A DNA stretch of 26,839 nucleotides from Draconibacterium sp. (GTDB taxonomy: Bacteria > Bacteroidota > Bacteroidia > Bacteroidales > Prolixibacteraceae). This document shows positions 16,422 to 25,108 of the stretch, one piece after another. Numbering within the stretch: position 1 is the stretch's first letter; each line of letters opens with the position of its first letter. The translations under genes were made by a program, and so were the position numbers. The stretch is from assembly GCA_015493625.1 (NCBI GenBank), contig WGCT01000125.1, forward strand, positions 1-26,839, in the 5' to 3' direction. The notes beneath the pieces were generated by a model. The model saw only the letters and a list, made by a program, of their open reading frames with translations. It did no database searches and was not told the origin of the DNA.

Positions 16422-16994
16422 ATGAGTTTATTTGAATTGTATCTCCGGTTGGGATTTAAACATATTATCGATATTAACGGTTACGACCACATTGTTTTTG
16501 TTTTGGCGCTTTGTGCCGGATACAGCTTTTCGCAATTCAAAAAAGTAATGGTTTTGGTTACGGCTTTTACAATTGGCCATTCGGCAACTTTGGCGCTTTC
16601 AACATTAAAAATAGTGATTATCCGAGCCGATGTTATCGAATTTCTTATTCCGGTAACTATTTTAATTACCGCTGTTTCAAATCTTTTTAATCAGAATAAA
16701 CAGAAGGGGTATTTTGTTTATTTGCTAACACTTTTTTTTGGATTAATTCACGGGTTGGGGTTTTCGAACTACCTGAAAGAGTTACTCGGAAAGGAGTCGT
16801 CGATTGTTGCACCGCTTCTTGCTTTTAATGTTGGCCTCGAAATAGGACAAATATTAATTATTACCATTCATTTTTTGGTTCTCTATTTAGCTATTTCGTT
16901 GCTGAATGTAAATCATAAAAACTGGAAAATATTTATTTCGGGAGCGGCTGCAGGAATTGCTGCAATTCTTATTATTGAAAATAAATTCTGGTAA
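16422..16994 (+). CDS. HupE/UreJ-type membrane protein
   Basis: A 190-residue polytopic protein of the HupE/UreJ_2 family with about six helices. His and Asp residues in or near helices fit metal binding: H14 (FKHIIDINGYDHI), D22/H23, H53 (TIGHSATL) and H110 (GLIHGLGFSNYL). Classical HupE/UreJ proteins import nickel for hydrogenase or urease; no such genes are in this window, so the metal or even transport activity is uncertain. The Bacteroidota form usually sits near a DUF6702 protein and an M1 peptidase, as here. The ATG at 16422 gives a usual family N-terminus. A sequence one base off TAnnTTTG (TAGTTTTA) lies in the 37-base divergent gap. Confidence 0.82.
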   Translation: MSLFELYLRLGFKHIIDINGYDHIVFVLALCAGYSFSQFKKVMVLVTAFTIGHSATLALSTLKIVIIRADVIEFLIPVTILITAVSNLFNQNKQKGYFVYLLTLFFGLIHGLGFSNYLKELLGKESSIVAPLLAFNVGLEIGQILIITIHFLVLYLAISLLNVNHKNWKIFISGAAAGIAAILIIENKFW

Positions 16995-17018
16995 AAAACA
17001 TTTTTACACAAAGATTGT

Positions 17019-17026
17019 TAATTTTG
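17019..17026 (+). promoter_or_regulatory. Bacteroidota -7 element upstream of the M1 peptidase gene
   Basis: TAATTTTG matches TAnnTTTG 34 bases before the ATG at 17061, giving a leader of about 28 nt. It lies 24 bases after the HupE-type stop, so the peptidase may have its own promoter besides read-through. No TTG is found at the usual -33 spacing. Confidence 0.45.
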
Positions 17027-17060
17027 ATAAATTATTGTTTTTATTACAAATAGATAAATC

Positions 17061-19376
17061 ATGAAAATACTATCGACTTTGCTGGCAATTGTACTTGTTA
17101 CTGTTTTTGCAGCAAATGCACAGGAAAACACAAACAAATTTAAACAGTTAAAACAAGAGTTGGCAACTCCTAATGTTTACCGTACGGCATCGGGAGCACC
17201 CGGGCACGAATACTGGCAACAAAAAGCCAACTATAAAATTGCCATTAATCTCGACGATACAAAGCAACAAATTCACGGTCAGGAGACAATTACATACGAA
17301 AATAAAAGCCCCGATGTGCTTAATTATTTGTGGTTGCAAATGGACCAAAACATGCGCGCTAAAACGTCAGACACCTATAAAACACAAACCTCGAAATTAA
17401 GCGAACGGGTTACATTCTCGCAATTAAAACGTATGAATCACGAGTTCGACGGGGGATTTAAACTCGAAGAAGTAAAAGATGAGAACGGTAACGACCTGCA
17501 TTTTACAGTAAATAAAACCATGATGCGGATTGACCTGCCTAAACAGTTGGAACCAGGAAACTCGTATACATTTTCGATAAAATGGTGGTACAACATAAAC
17601 GACCGCATGAAAGATGGTGGGCGTTCGGGATACGAATATTTTAAAGACGAAGACAACTACCTGTATACCATTGCGCAGTTTTATCCGCGTATGGCAGTTT
17701 ATAACGACGTAGAGGGCTGGCAAAACAAACAATTTTTAGGAACGGGAGAATTTACGCTTTCTTTTGGCGATTTTGAAGTGAGCTTAACAGTGCCGTCGGA
17801 CCATATTGTTGGTGCAACCGGCGTATTACAAAATGCCAACGACGTACTTACAAAAAAACAAAGAGATCTTTTTGAAAAGGCAAAAAATGCCGATAGTCCG
17901 GTAATTATTGTTTCGCAAGATGAGGCTGAAAAAGCCGAAAAAAGTAAAGCAACCGACACAAAAACATGGATTTTTAAAGCCGAAAATGTACGCGATTTTG
18001 CTTTTGCCAGTTCGCGTAAATTTATTTGGGACGCCATGGGTGTGAAGTTTGGCGACCGCACTGTAATGGCTATGTCGTACTACCCTAAAGAGGGAAATCC
18101 ACTTTGGGAACAGTACTCAACAAAAGTGGTGGCACATACCATAAAAACCTATTCGAAATTTACATTCGATTTCCCATATCCGACAGCCATTTCGGTACAC
18201 ACCAACAGAATTGGAATGGAATACCCAATGATTTGTTTTAATGGTGGCCGGCCCGAAAAAGACGGAACCTACAGCAAATGGACAAAATACGGGATGATTA
18301 GTGTTATTATTCACGAAGTAGGACACAACTTTTTCCCAATGATTGTAAACTCCGACGAACGTCAATGGACCTGGATGGACGAAGGATTAAACACTTTTTG
18401 CCAGTATTTAACCGAGCAGGAATGGGAACGCAACTACCCGTCGCACGCAGGCCCCGCGTACAAAATTGTAAATTATATGAAAGGCGATGTGAGCCGGATG
18501 TCGCCGATAATGACCAACTCCGAATCGGTTTGGAGTCTTGGAAGCAATGCTTACAGTAAACCAACCACAGCACTAAATATTTTACGCGAAACTGTAATGG
18601 GGCGCGAATTGTTCGACTTTGCCTTTAAACAGTATGCTCAACGCTGGATGTTTAAACATCCTACTCCGGCCGATTTCTTCAGAACAATGGAAGATGCTTC
18701 GGCTGTTGATTTGGATTGGTTTTGGCGCGGTTGGTTTTTTACAACCGACCACGTTGATATTGCTATGAAAAAAGTAAGTTGGTATCAGCCGGACACTCAA
18801 AACCCGGAAATAGAAAAACCGTTGGAAAAAGAAAAACGGGAAAGTAAAGTTGCAATCTCGAAAATTAGAAATAAAACAGCCATTGAAAAAACCGTTACAG
18901 AGAGAGACCCTGCAACCAAAGACTTTTATACCACTTACAATGAGTATAAAGTTACTAAAGCCGACCGCAAAGAGTATGATAAACTTATTGAAGGGCTTTC
19001 TGACGATGAAAAGAAATTTTTAACTGACGGTTATAATTTCTATCAAATCGATTTTGAAAATGTGGGAGGACTGGTGATGCCAATTATTCTTCAATTCGAA
19101 TTTGAAAACGGGTCGAAAGAGGTTAAACGAATTCCGGCTGAGATTTGGCGGAGAGATAATTTTAATGTTTCGAAAGTATTTATGTTCGATAAAAAAGTGT
19201 CGCAAATTACACTCGACCCGTTTTACGAAACTGCCGATACCGATATGAACAATAATTACTGGCCGCCAAAAACAGAGCCATCGCGTTTTACATTGTATAA
19301 ATCGAAATATGGCAGGGGTGGATATTCGCGCTCGAACCCAATGAGGGATGCAAAAAAAAAGAAAAAAGATAAGTAA
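17061..19376 (+). CDS. M1 family zinc metallopeptidase, secreted
   Basis: A 771-residue exported aminopeptidase-like enzyme. A signal peptide ends after AANA (cleavage before QENTNK). The N-terminal beta domain runs to about 330 and the catalytic thermolysin-like domain holds HEVGH (H418, E419, H422) with the third zinc ligand E441 (WMDEGLN) at the usual M1 distance of 18 intervening residues. The exopeptidase loop reads RIGMEYPM near 383-390, the variant common in this subgroup, in place of GAMEN. The C-terminal part (about 580-771) is long and charged and ends in a Lys-rich tail. All catalytic residues are present. It follows the HupE-type gene by 66 bases. Periplasmic or surface peptide digestion is likely; the exact specificity is unknown. 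Confidence 0.9.
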   Translation: MKILSTLLAIVLVTVFAANAQENTNKFKQLKQELATPNVYRTASGAPGHEYWQQKANYKIAINLDDTKQQIHGQETITYENKSPDVLNYLWLQMDQNMRAKTSDTYKTQTSKLSERVTFSQLKRMNHEFDGGFKLEEVKDENGNDLHFTVNKTMMRIDLPKQLEPGNSYTFSIKWWYNINDRMKDGGRSGYEYFKDEDNYLYTIAQFYPRMAVYNDVEGWQNKQFLGTGEFTLSFGDFEVSLTVPSDHIVGATGVLQNANDVLTKKQRDLFEKAKNADSPVIIVSQDEAEKAEKSKATDTKTWIFKAENVRDFAFASSRKFIWDAMGVKFGDRTVMAMSYYPKEGNPLWEQYSTKVVAHTIKTYSKFTFDFPYPTAISVHTNRIGMEYPMICFNGGRPEKDGTYSKWTKYGMISVIIHEVGHNFFPMIVNSDERQWTWMDEGLNTFCQYLTEQEWERNYPSHAGPAYKIVNYMKGDVSRMSPIMTNSESVWSLGSNAYSKPTTALNILRETVMGRELFDFAFKQYAQRWMFKHPTPADFFRTMEDASAVDLDWFWRGWFFTTDHVDIAMKKVSWYQPDTQNPEIEKPLEKEKRESKVAISKIRNKTAIEKTVTERDPATKDFYTTYNEYKVTKADRKEYDKLIEGLSDDEKKFLTDGYNFYQIDFENVGGLVMPIILQFEFENGSKEVKRIPAEIWRRDNFNVSKVFMFDKKVSQITLDPFYETADTDMNNNYWPPKTEPSRFTLYKSKYGRGGYSRSNPMRDAKKKKKDK

Positions 19377-19484
19377 AGCGAAAACCACAATCCATTTGTT
19401 AAATAGGGTCTTTTCAGCAAAACCTAAATATGGTTTCAGAAAAAATTAGCAGGAGAGTTTAAAGCAGTTGTTAAAAAACAATTG

Positions 19485-19492
19485 TAACTTTG
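19485..19492 (+). promoter_or_regulatory. Bacteroidota -7 element upstream of ugd
   Basis: TAACTTTG matches TAnnTTTG 29 bases before the ATG at 19522, giving a leader near 22 nt. A TTG lies 14 bases upstream, shorter than the usual spacing. The gap 19377-19521 otherwise shows only a weak 5-bp hairpin (AAACC/GGTTT, 19420-19436). Confidence 0.52.
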
Positions 19493-19521
19493 TTCGCTTA
19501 ATTTGAATAAGGATTTATACT

Positions 19522-20931
19522 ATGACGATTCCGAATACTATTAAAACAATTACCTGTATTGGCGCAGGCTATGTTGGCGGACCTACAATGGCTGTAATTG
19601 CGCAAAAATGCCCACACATAAAAGTTAATGTGGTTGATATTAATCCCGATAGAATTGCTGCCTGGAACGATTCCAACCTGAATAGTCTTCCTGTTTACGA
19701 GCCCGGACTTGCAGAGGTGGTTGAGGAAGCACGTGGGCGCAATCTTTTCTTTTCAACCGAAATTGATGATGGAATTCGTGAAGCTGAGATGATTTTCATC
19801 TCGGTAAATACGCCCACAAAAGATTACGGTTTGGGGAAAGGCATGGCAGCCGATTTGAAATATGTAGAATTGTGTGCCCGCCAAATTGCGCGGGTTGCCG
19901 AATCGGATAAAATTGTTGTTGAAAAATCGACACTGCCGGTTCGTACTGCCGAATCTATTCGAACTATTTTAGAAGCCGAAGGGAACGGGCAGCAATTTAA
20001 AGTGCTTTCGAATCCCGAATTTTTGGCCGAAGGAACTGCCATTGCAGATTTATATGCTCCCGACCGTGTTTTAATTGGTGGCGAGCAAGATGAAGAGGGA
20101 CAGAAATCGATTCAGGCACTGGCCGATATTTATGCAAACTGGGTAAATCGCGAGAATATTATTACCACCCGGTTGTGGTCGTCGGAGTTGTCGAAATTAA
20201 CTGCAAATGCTTTTTTGGCGCAGCGAATTTCGTCTATTAATGCCATCTCGGCACTGTGCGAAAAAACAGGTGCCGATGTAGATGAAATTGCCCGCGCCAT
20301 TGGTGCCGACACGCGTATTGGTTCAAAATTCCTTAAGTCGTCGGTGGGGTTTGGCGGAAGCTGTTTTCAAAAAGATATTTTAAACCTTGTTTATCTTTGC
20401 CGGCACTTTAACTTGCCCGAAGTTGCCGACTACTGGGAGCAGGTGGTAAAAATGAACGACTACCAAAAACATCGTTTTGCGAAACAAATTATCGACTCGC
20501 TGTTCAATTCCGTTTCAGGGAAAAAAATTGCATTCTTAGGTTGGGCATTTAAAAAAGACACCAACGACACACGCGAAAGTGCTGCTATTTATGTGGCGAA
20601 AGAGTTGATGTTGGATAAAGCAGAAATTCACGTATTCGACCCAAAAGTAACCAAAGAGCGAATTGTTGAAGACCTTAAAAATGTTGCGGCTTCGAAAGCC
20701 GAATTTAAAGCAATGAAAAAGTTGATCCATTTTCACGATGAACCCTACCCGGCAATGAACGAAGCACACGCCATTGCAATTTTAACCGAGTGGGACGAGT
20801 TTAAAACGTACGACTGGAGTTCAATTTACAACAATATGCTAAAACCGGCATTTGTTTTCGATGGTAGAAATATTCTCAATTCAGCAAAAATGGATGAGTT
20901 GGGATTCCGGTATAAAGGAGTAGGGAAATAG
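19522..20931 (+). CDS. ugd: UDP-glucose 6-dehydrogenase, animal-like
   Basis: Oxidises UDP-glucose twice with NAD+ to UDP-glucuronate, a precursor for capsule or exopolysaccharide sugars; cytoplasmic. The 469-residue protein has the NAD-binding GAGYVGG at 14-20, SVNTPTK at 94-100, [10 protein letters not shown] at 164-173, the central helix [17 protein letters not shown] near 221-237, and catalytic Cys C281 in [21 protein letters not shown] near 347-357 belongs to the C-terminal UDP-binding domain. Many stretches match, by memory, the human enzyme closely (LNLVYLC, NLPEVA-YW, MNDYQ), so it belongs to the animal-like branch rather than the shorter E. coli type. It is monocistronic, with its own promoter and terminator. 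Confidence 0.95.
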   Translation: MTIPNTIKTITCIGAGYVGGPTMAVIAQKCPHIKVNVVDINPDRIAAWNDSNLNSLPVYEPGLAEVVEEARGRNLFFSTEIDDGIREAEMIFISVNTPTKDYGLGKGMAADLKYVELCARQIARVAESDKIVVEKSTLPVRTAESIRTILEAEGNGQQFKVLSNPEFLAEGTAIADLYAPDRVLIGGEQDEEGQKSIQALADIYANWVNRENIITTRLWSSELSKLTANAFLAQRISSINAISALCEKTGADVDEIARAIGADTRIGSKFLKSSVGFGGSCFQKDILNLVYLCRHFNLPEVADYWEQVVKMNDYQKHRFAKQIIDSLFNSVSGKKIAFLGWAFKKDTNDTRESAAIYVAKELMLDKAEIHVFDPKVTKERIVEDLKNVAASKAEFKAMKKLIHFHDEPYPAMNEAHAIAILTEWDEFKTYDWSSIYNNMLKPAFVFDGRNILNSAKMDELGFRYKGVGK

Positions 20932-20952
20932 AGTACATAATCTACGCTTATA

Positions 20953-20996
20953 AAATAACAAGCCCGGAATGAATCTTCATTCCGGGCTTGTTATTT
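20953..20996. terminator. Bidirectional terminator between ugd and rnfA
   Basis: A near-perfect palindrome pairs 20953-20973 with 20976-20996 (21 bp, core CAAGCCCGGAATGAA), with A-rich and T-rich outer ends that supply a U-tract in each direction. It ends ugd on the plus strand and the rnf operon on the minus strand. Confidence 0.88.
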
Positions 20997-21012
20997 CGGA
21001 AAACGGAAGGAA

Positions 21013-21585
21013 TTACACCAACCCCGAAAATCCCATAAATGCCATAGCTAATATACCTGCAGCAATTAAAGCAATTGGAGTTCCTTGTAACCCTTTCGGA
21101 ACATTTTGCGTTTCGATATGCTCGCGAATACCGGCAAAAATTACAAGAGCCAATGCAAATCCTATTGCATTCGAAATGGCAAAAACAACGCCTTCAACAA
21201 GATTAAACTCTTTTTGAATGGTAAGCAGTGCAACTCCTAAAATAGCACAGTTGGTTGTAATTAGTGGGAGAAAAATTCCGAGTGCCTGATACATTGGCGG
21301 ACTCACTTTCTTTAAAATAATTTCAACCATTTGTACCAGCGCTGCAATAATAAGAATAAAAACAATGGTTTGCAGGTACGCCAGTCCGAGCGTGTTAAGA
21401 ATATAGTTCTGAATGAGATAGGTAACAATGGTTGCCAAAACCAATACAAAAGCTACGGCACCACCCATTCCAATTGCAGTCGATATTTTTTTGGAAACAC
21501 CCAAAAACGGGCATATTCCAAGAAACTGCATTAATACAATGTTGTTAACTAATATTGCACCTATTATAATAATTAGATAATTCAT
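21013..21585 (-). CDS. rnfA: Rnf complex subunit A
   Basis: Integral membrane subunit of the ion-translocating ferredoxin:NAD+ oxidoreductase. The 190-residue protein has six helices and is homologous to RnfE. C25 (GICPFLG) and C113 (TTNCAILG), with the two Cys of RnfE, are the ligands of the intramembrane [2Fe-2S] cluster in the related Rnf/Nqr structures. It is the last gene of the operon. A full AGGAGG sequence (21598-21593) overlaps the rnfE stop codon and sits 7 bases before the ATG, an unusually strong ribosome-binding site for Bacteroidota. Confidence 0.95.
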   Translation of the reverse strand: MNYLIIIIGAILVNNIVLMQFLGICPFLGVSKKISTAIGMGGAVAFVLVLATIVTYLIQNYILNTLGLAYLQTIVFILIIAALVQMVEIILKKVSPPMYQALGIFLPLITTNCAILGVALLTIQKEFNLVEGVVFAISNAIGFALALVIFAGIREHIETQNVPKGLQGTPIALIAAGILAMAFMGFSGLV

Positions 21586-21596
21586 TTTTTATCCTC

Positions 21597-22181
21597 CTAA
21601 CTTTTTCTGATTTGGTTAATAAAAGCAATTAAATAGCCGAGAACAATAAATGCTCCGGGAGCTAACACAAAAATTAAGCTCACATAATTTTCGGAATAAA
21701 GAGCGATGTTGAAAATTTTTCCGCTACCGAGAATTTCGCGAATACCGCCGAGTAAAACAAGGGCAAAGCTAAAACCAAGACCGATGCTCAGTCCGTCGAT
21801 TGCCGACGATAAAATTCCGTTTTTCGATGCAAACGCTTCGGCACGGCCCAATACAATACAGTTTACAACAATTAACGGAATAAAGAGTCCTAAACTTTTA
21901 TAGAGTGCCGGTACATAAGCCTGCATCATAAGTTGCACTACCGTAACAAAGGCTGCAATAATTACAATAAAACTCGGAATTCGTACTTTTTCGGGAATAA
22001 AGCTTTTTACCATCGAAATTACAATGTTTGCCATTACCAAAACAAAAGTGGTGGCCAGTCCCATTCCCAGTCCGTTCATTGCCGACGAAGTTACTCCGAG
22101 TGTGGGGCACATACCCAGCACCAAAACAAATATCGGATTCTCTTTAATAAATCCCTTTGTAAAATTTTTCCACTGGTTCAT
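21597..22181 (-). CDS. rnfE: Rnf complex subunit E
   Basis: Membrane subunit of 194 residues with six helices, the RnfA paralogue of opposite topology. Cluster Cys are C25 (GMCPTLGVTSS) and C108 (VVNCIVLGRAEAFA), the RnfE-specific form that separates it from RnfA. It begins 4 bases after rnfG. Electron transfer between the periplasmic-side FMN of RnfG and the cytoplasmic side is the family role. Confidence 0.95.
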   Translation of the reverse strand: MNQWKNFTKGFIKENPIFVLVLGMCPTLGVTSSAMNGLGMGLATTFVLVMANIVISMVKSFIPEKVRIPSFIVIIAAFVTVVQLMMQAYVPALYKSLGLFIPLIVVNCIVLGRAEAFASKNGILSSAIDGLSIGLGFSFALVLLGGIREILGSGKIFNIALYSENYVSLIFVLAPGAFIVLGYLIAFINQIRKS

Positions 22182-22185
22182 AATT

Positions 22186-22791
22186 CTATTTTTTATTGCC
22201 CGAATTAGATTCTAAGTTTTTTTCGTATGTGTTGTAAGCGCGTACAATTGCATCTAAGAAAGCTCTCGACGAGATGGTCGACGCTGTAATTGCATCAATG
22301 TCGCCACCATCTTTTGTAACCTCAAATTTTGTCGTTTTCGGATTTTTTCCAATTATACTCTGTTTAGGTTTCTCGGTATTTTTAAACCAGGTTGCCATTT
22401 TCGACCCCAGTCCCGGTGTCTCGGCATGTTCTAAAACCTGATAACCATAAAAGTTCCCTTCCTTATCTATTCCTGTCATAATTGTTACCAGTCCGCCAAA
22501 CCCTTTTTTTGTGTATGTTTTAATGGCGGTTCCAACCAATTCGTTGTTTTTGTAGGCAACAAAAAAATCTAAACTGTCGCCGCCTTTTTCGGCAAGAACT
22601 TTAAAAGGGGCACTTAATTTATCGAACTCGGGAAGTACCGTTTTAATAGCCTCTTTTTGTGCTTTCTCTTTGGCTGCAGCAATTGGAGCTTCGGTTAATG
22701 TATAAACATACCCAAGCGTACCACCTGCAATTAATGTAATTACTAAAAGCGTAACTACCATATTTAAAAATGTCGATTCACGTTGTGCCAT
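22186..22791 (-). CDS. rnfG: Rnf complex subunit G, FMN-binding
   Basis: A 201-residue subunit with an N-terminal membrane anchor (about 10-31) and a periplasmic FMN-binding domain. The covalent FMN site is DAITASTISSRA with acceptor Thr T172; the usual motif is S/T-G-A-T, so here it is the A-S-T variant. GFGGLVTIMTGID and HAETPGLGSKM are further RnfG signatures. It begins 2 bases after rnfD, and a GGAGG (22805-22801) within the last rnfD codons serves as its ribosome-binding site. Confidence 0.95.
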   Translation of the reverse strand: MAQRESTFLNMVVTLLVITLIAGGTLGYVYTLTEAPIAAAKEKAQKEAIKTVLPEFDKLSAPFKVLAEKGGDSLDFFVAYKNNELVGTAIKTYTKKGFGGLVTIMTGIDKEGNFYGYQVLEHAETPGLGSKMATWFKNTEKPKQSIIGKNPKTTKFEVTKDGGDIDAITASTISSRAFLDAIVRAYNTYEKNLESNSGNKK

Positions 22792-22793
22792 TT

Positions 22794-23762
22794 CTATTTT
22801 CCTCCAAATCTTTTTGGTTTAACATAGTTGTTTATGAGTGGCGTAAACGCGTTCATAATTAATATTGCAAACGAAATTCCTTCGGGATACGCGCCAAACA
22901 TACGAATGCTGATTGTAATTAATCCAATTCCAACACCAAAAATTATTTGTCCTTTCGGTGTCATTGGCGAAGTAACCATGTCGGTAGCCATAAAAACGGC
23001 TCCCAACATTAATCCGCCCGACAGAACCTGATAGGCAGGATTGATGTATACGTCGGGATTAATTAGCCAGAAGATTGAAGCAATTATGGCAACCGTAGCA
23101 ATTACCGCTACCGGAATGTGCCAGGTAATTACTTTTTTCCAAAGCATATAAAGCCCTCCCAAAATAATTAGAATGGCCGAAATCTCACCCAGCGAACCAC
23201 CCGTGTTTCCAATTAACATGTCGGTAATCGACGGTAAACTGTTCAATGCGTCGGCAATCGAAGTGCTCTCTTTTATAATGCCAAGTGGAGTAGCGGCAGT
23301 TACGGCATCAATTCCGCTTTTAATATTTACCGGCCACGATGTCATTTGAACCGGAAACGAAATTAAAAGAAATACACGCCCCACCAATGCAGGGTTAAAA
23401 ATGTTTCCTCCCAAACCTCCAAACGAAAGTTTTGCAATACCAATTGCTGCAAGCGCTCCAATAATTATTATCCACCACGGCAAATTCGACGGAACGTTAA
23501 ACGACAGTAAAATACCGGTTATCAGAGCCGAGCCATCGGTAATGGTTGGTTTTACTTTTAACAGGAATTTTTGAATAAGGTATTCGAAAGCCAGCGAGGC
23601 TACTACTGCTATTAAGGTAACCCGAAGTGCATCGAGTCCAAAAACAAATACCGACCACGCCAGCAATGGAAGCATGGCATAAACAACCCTGTACATTATT
23701 TTCTGGGTCGAATCGTTCGAGTGAACGTGTGGCGACGGTGCTACTGTAAATATGTTCTTCAT
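22794..23762 (-). CDS. rnfD: Rnf complex subunit D, FMN-binding membrane protein
   Basis: A 322-residue polytopic subunit. The covalent FMN motif is AVTAATPLG with acceptor Thr T158. Other RnfD marks are the start FTVAPSPHVHS, the conserved KLSFGGLGGNIFNPALVGR near 111-129, and GAVFMATDMVTSPMTPKG near 254-271. It works with RnfA, RnfE and RnfG in moving Na+ or H+ across the membrane; the ion cannot be read from the sequence. It begins 11 bases after rnfC. Confidence 0.95.
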   Translation of the reverse strand: MKNIFTVAPSPHVHSNDSTQKIMYRVVYAMLPLLAWSVFVFGLDALRVTLIAVVASLAFEYLIQKFLLKVKPTITDGSALITGILLSFNVPSNLPWWIIIIGALAAIGIAKLSFGGLGGNIFNPALVGRVFLLISFPVQMTSWPVNIKSGIDAVTAATPLGIIKESTSIADALNSLPSITDMLIGNTGGSLGEISAILIILGGLYMLWKKVITWHIPVAVIATVAIIASIFWLINPDVYINPAYQVLSGGLMLGAVFMATDMVTSPMTPKGQIIFGVGIGLITISIRMFGAYPEGISFAILIMNAFTPLINNYVKPKRFGGK

Positions 23763-23773
23763 TATTCAGTTTA

Positions 23774-25102
23774 TTATTTTCTTGAACGAATGATTTGTCC
23801 TACTTTCCCTTTTCCGTAACGGATATAATCTAACAACGGACGATGCGACGGGCAGGTAAAACTGCATGAGCCACACTCAATACAATCCATTACTCTTTCG
23901 TCTTCAGCACGGTCGAAAATATTTTTCTCGCCCAAAGTCATTAAAAGATAGGGCTCAAGTCCCATCGGACAAACCGAAACACAACGTGCGCAACGGATAC
24001 AATTTAAAACTTCACCCCGTTTCGATTCCTCCTCCTGCATCAATAAAATTCCGGAGGTTCCTTTTGTAACCGGCACATCTAACGATGGAATTGCGCGTCC
24101 CATCATTGGTCCGCCGCTAATTACTTTTCCGGTGTTTTCAGGTAATCCGCCGGCAGCTTCAACCAATTCCGATGTGGCTGTTCCCACTCTTACTCTAAAG
24201 TTCGAAGGTTTCGAAACGCCTTTCCCGGTAACGGTAACCACCCGCTCAAACAGCGGTTTATTTTTCTGAACAGCCTCGTAAACGGCAAATGCAGTTCCTA
24301 CATTACTAACAACGGCACCAACTGCAATGGGGAGTGCTCCCGAAGGAACTTCTTTCCCGGTAACTGCATTTATCAGCTGTTTTTCGCCACCTTGCGGGTA
24401 TTGAACTTTTAAGGCAACAACCGAAACACCTTGGTAATTTTTTGCTTTTTCGGTAAGTAGCTGAATGGCGTCGGGCTTGTTGTTCTCAATACCAATTACA
24501 GCTTTGTTAACTTGTAGCGATTTCATTAACAGTTGAATTCCAACCATTATTTCGTCGGCTTTTTCGAGCATCAAACGGTGGTCCGATGTTAGGTACGGCT
24601 CGCACTCAACACCGTTCAGTAAAAGCACTTCGGCTTTCATTCCCTTTGGCGGTACCAGTTTTACGTGGGTAGGGAATGTTGCTCCTCCCAATCCAACAAT
24701 TCCGGCCTCCTGAATTTTTTTAACAATTTCAGAACCGTCGAGGTTAAACTCTTTTACCAACTCTTCTGTGCGGTCTATCTCCTCCAACCATTCGTCGCCG
24801 GCAACATCAATAAAAATGCCCTGTTTCGAATAGCCCGAACTGTCGGCCGAAACATCAACCTTTTTTACTTTTCCCGAAACCGATGAGTGAATGTTAGTTG
24901 ATACAAAACCACTGCTTTGTGCAATAACCTGACCCACTTTAACTTCGTCGCCACGTTTTACAACGGGGCTTGCCGGAGCTCCAATGTGTTGAGCTACCGG
25001 AATAAATACCGTTTTCGGAAGGGGTAAATTCTCAATTTTTTTATCTGCCGATAATTTATTCTCCGGAGGATGTACTCCGCCAAGATTGAACGTTTTTAAC
25101 AT
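23774..25102 (-). CDS. rnfC: Rnf complex subunit C, NADH-binding
   Basis: A 442-residue peripheral subunit on the cytoplasmic face, where NAD+ reduction or NADH oxidation takes place through FMN. The start GGVHPPENK is typical. GLGGATFPTHVK near 137-148 and NGVECEPYLTSDHR near 163-176 form the nucleotide/flavin site. Two [4Fe-4S] clusters are bound by C368/C371/C374/C378 (CIRCARCVSVCP) and C407/C410/C413/C417 (CIECGSCSFTCP). The length is in the short class that lacks the long C-terminal repeats of enterobacterial RnfC. It begins 6 bases after rnfB. Confidence 0.96.
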   Translation of the reverse strand: MLKTFNLGGVHPPENKLSADKKIENLPLPKTVFIPVAQHIGAPASPVVKRGDEVKVGQVIAQSSGFVSTNIHSSVSGKVKKVDVSADSSGYSKQGIFIDVAGDEWLEEIDRTEELVKEFNLDGSEIVKKIQEAGIVGLGGATFPTHVKLVPPKGMKAEVLLLNGVECEPYLTSDHRLMLEKADEIMVGIQLLMKSLQVNKAVIGIENNKPDAIQLLTEKAKNYQGVSVVALKVQYPQGGEKQLINAVTGKEVPSGALPIAVGAVVSNVGTAFAVYEAVQKNKPLFERVVTVTGKGVSKPSNFRVRVGTATSELVEAAGGLPENTGKVISGGPMMGRAIPSLDVPVTKGTSGILLMQEEESKRGEVLNCIRCARCVSVCPMGLEPYLLMTLGEKNIFDRAEDERVMDCIECGSCSFTCPSHRPLLDYIRYGKGKVGQIIRSRK

Positions 25103-25108
25103 TCTGTT

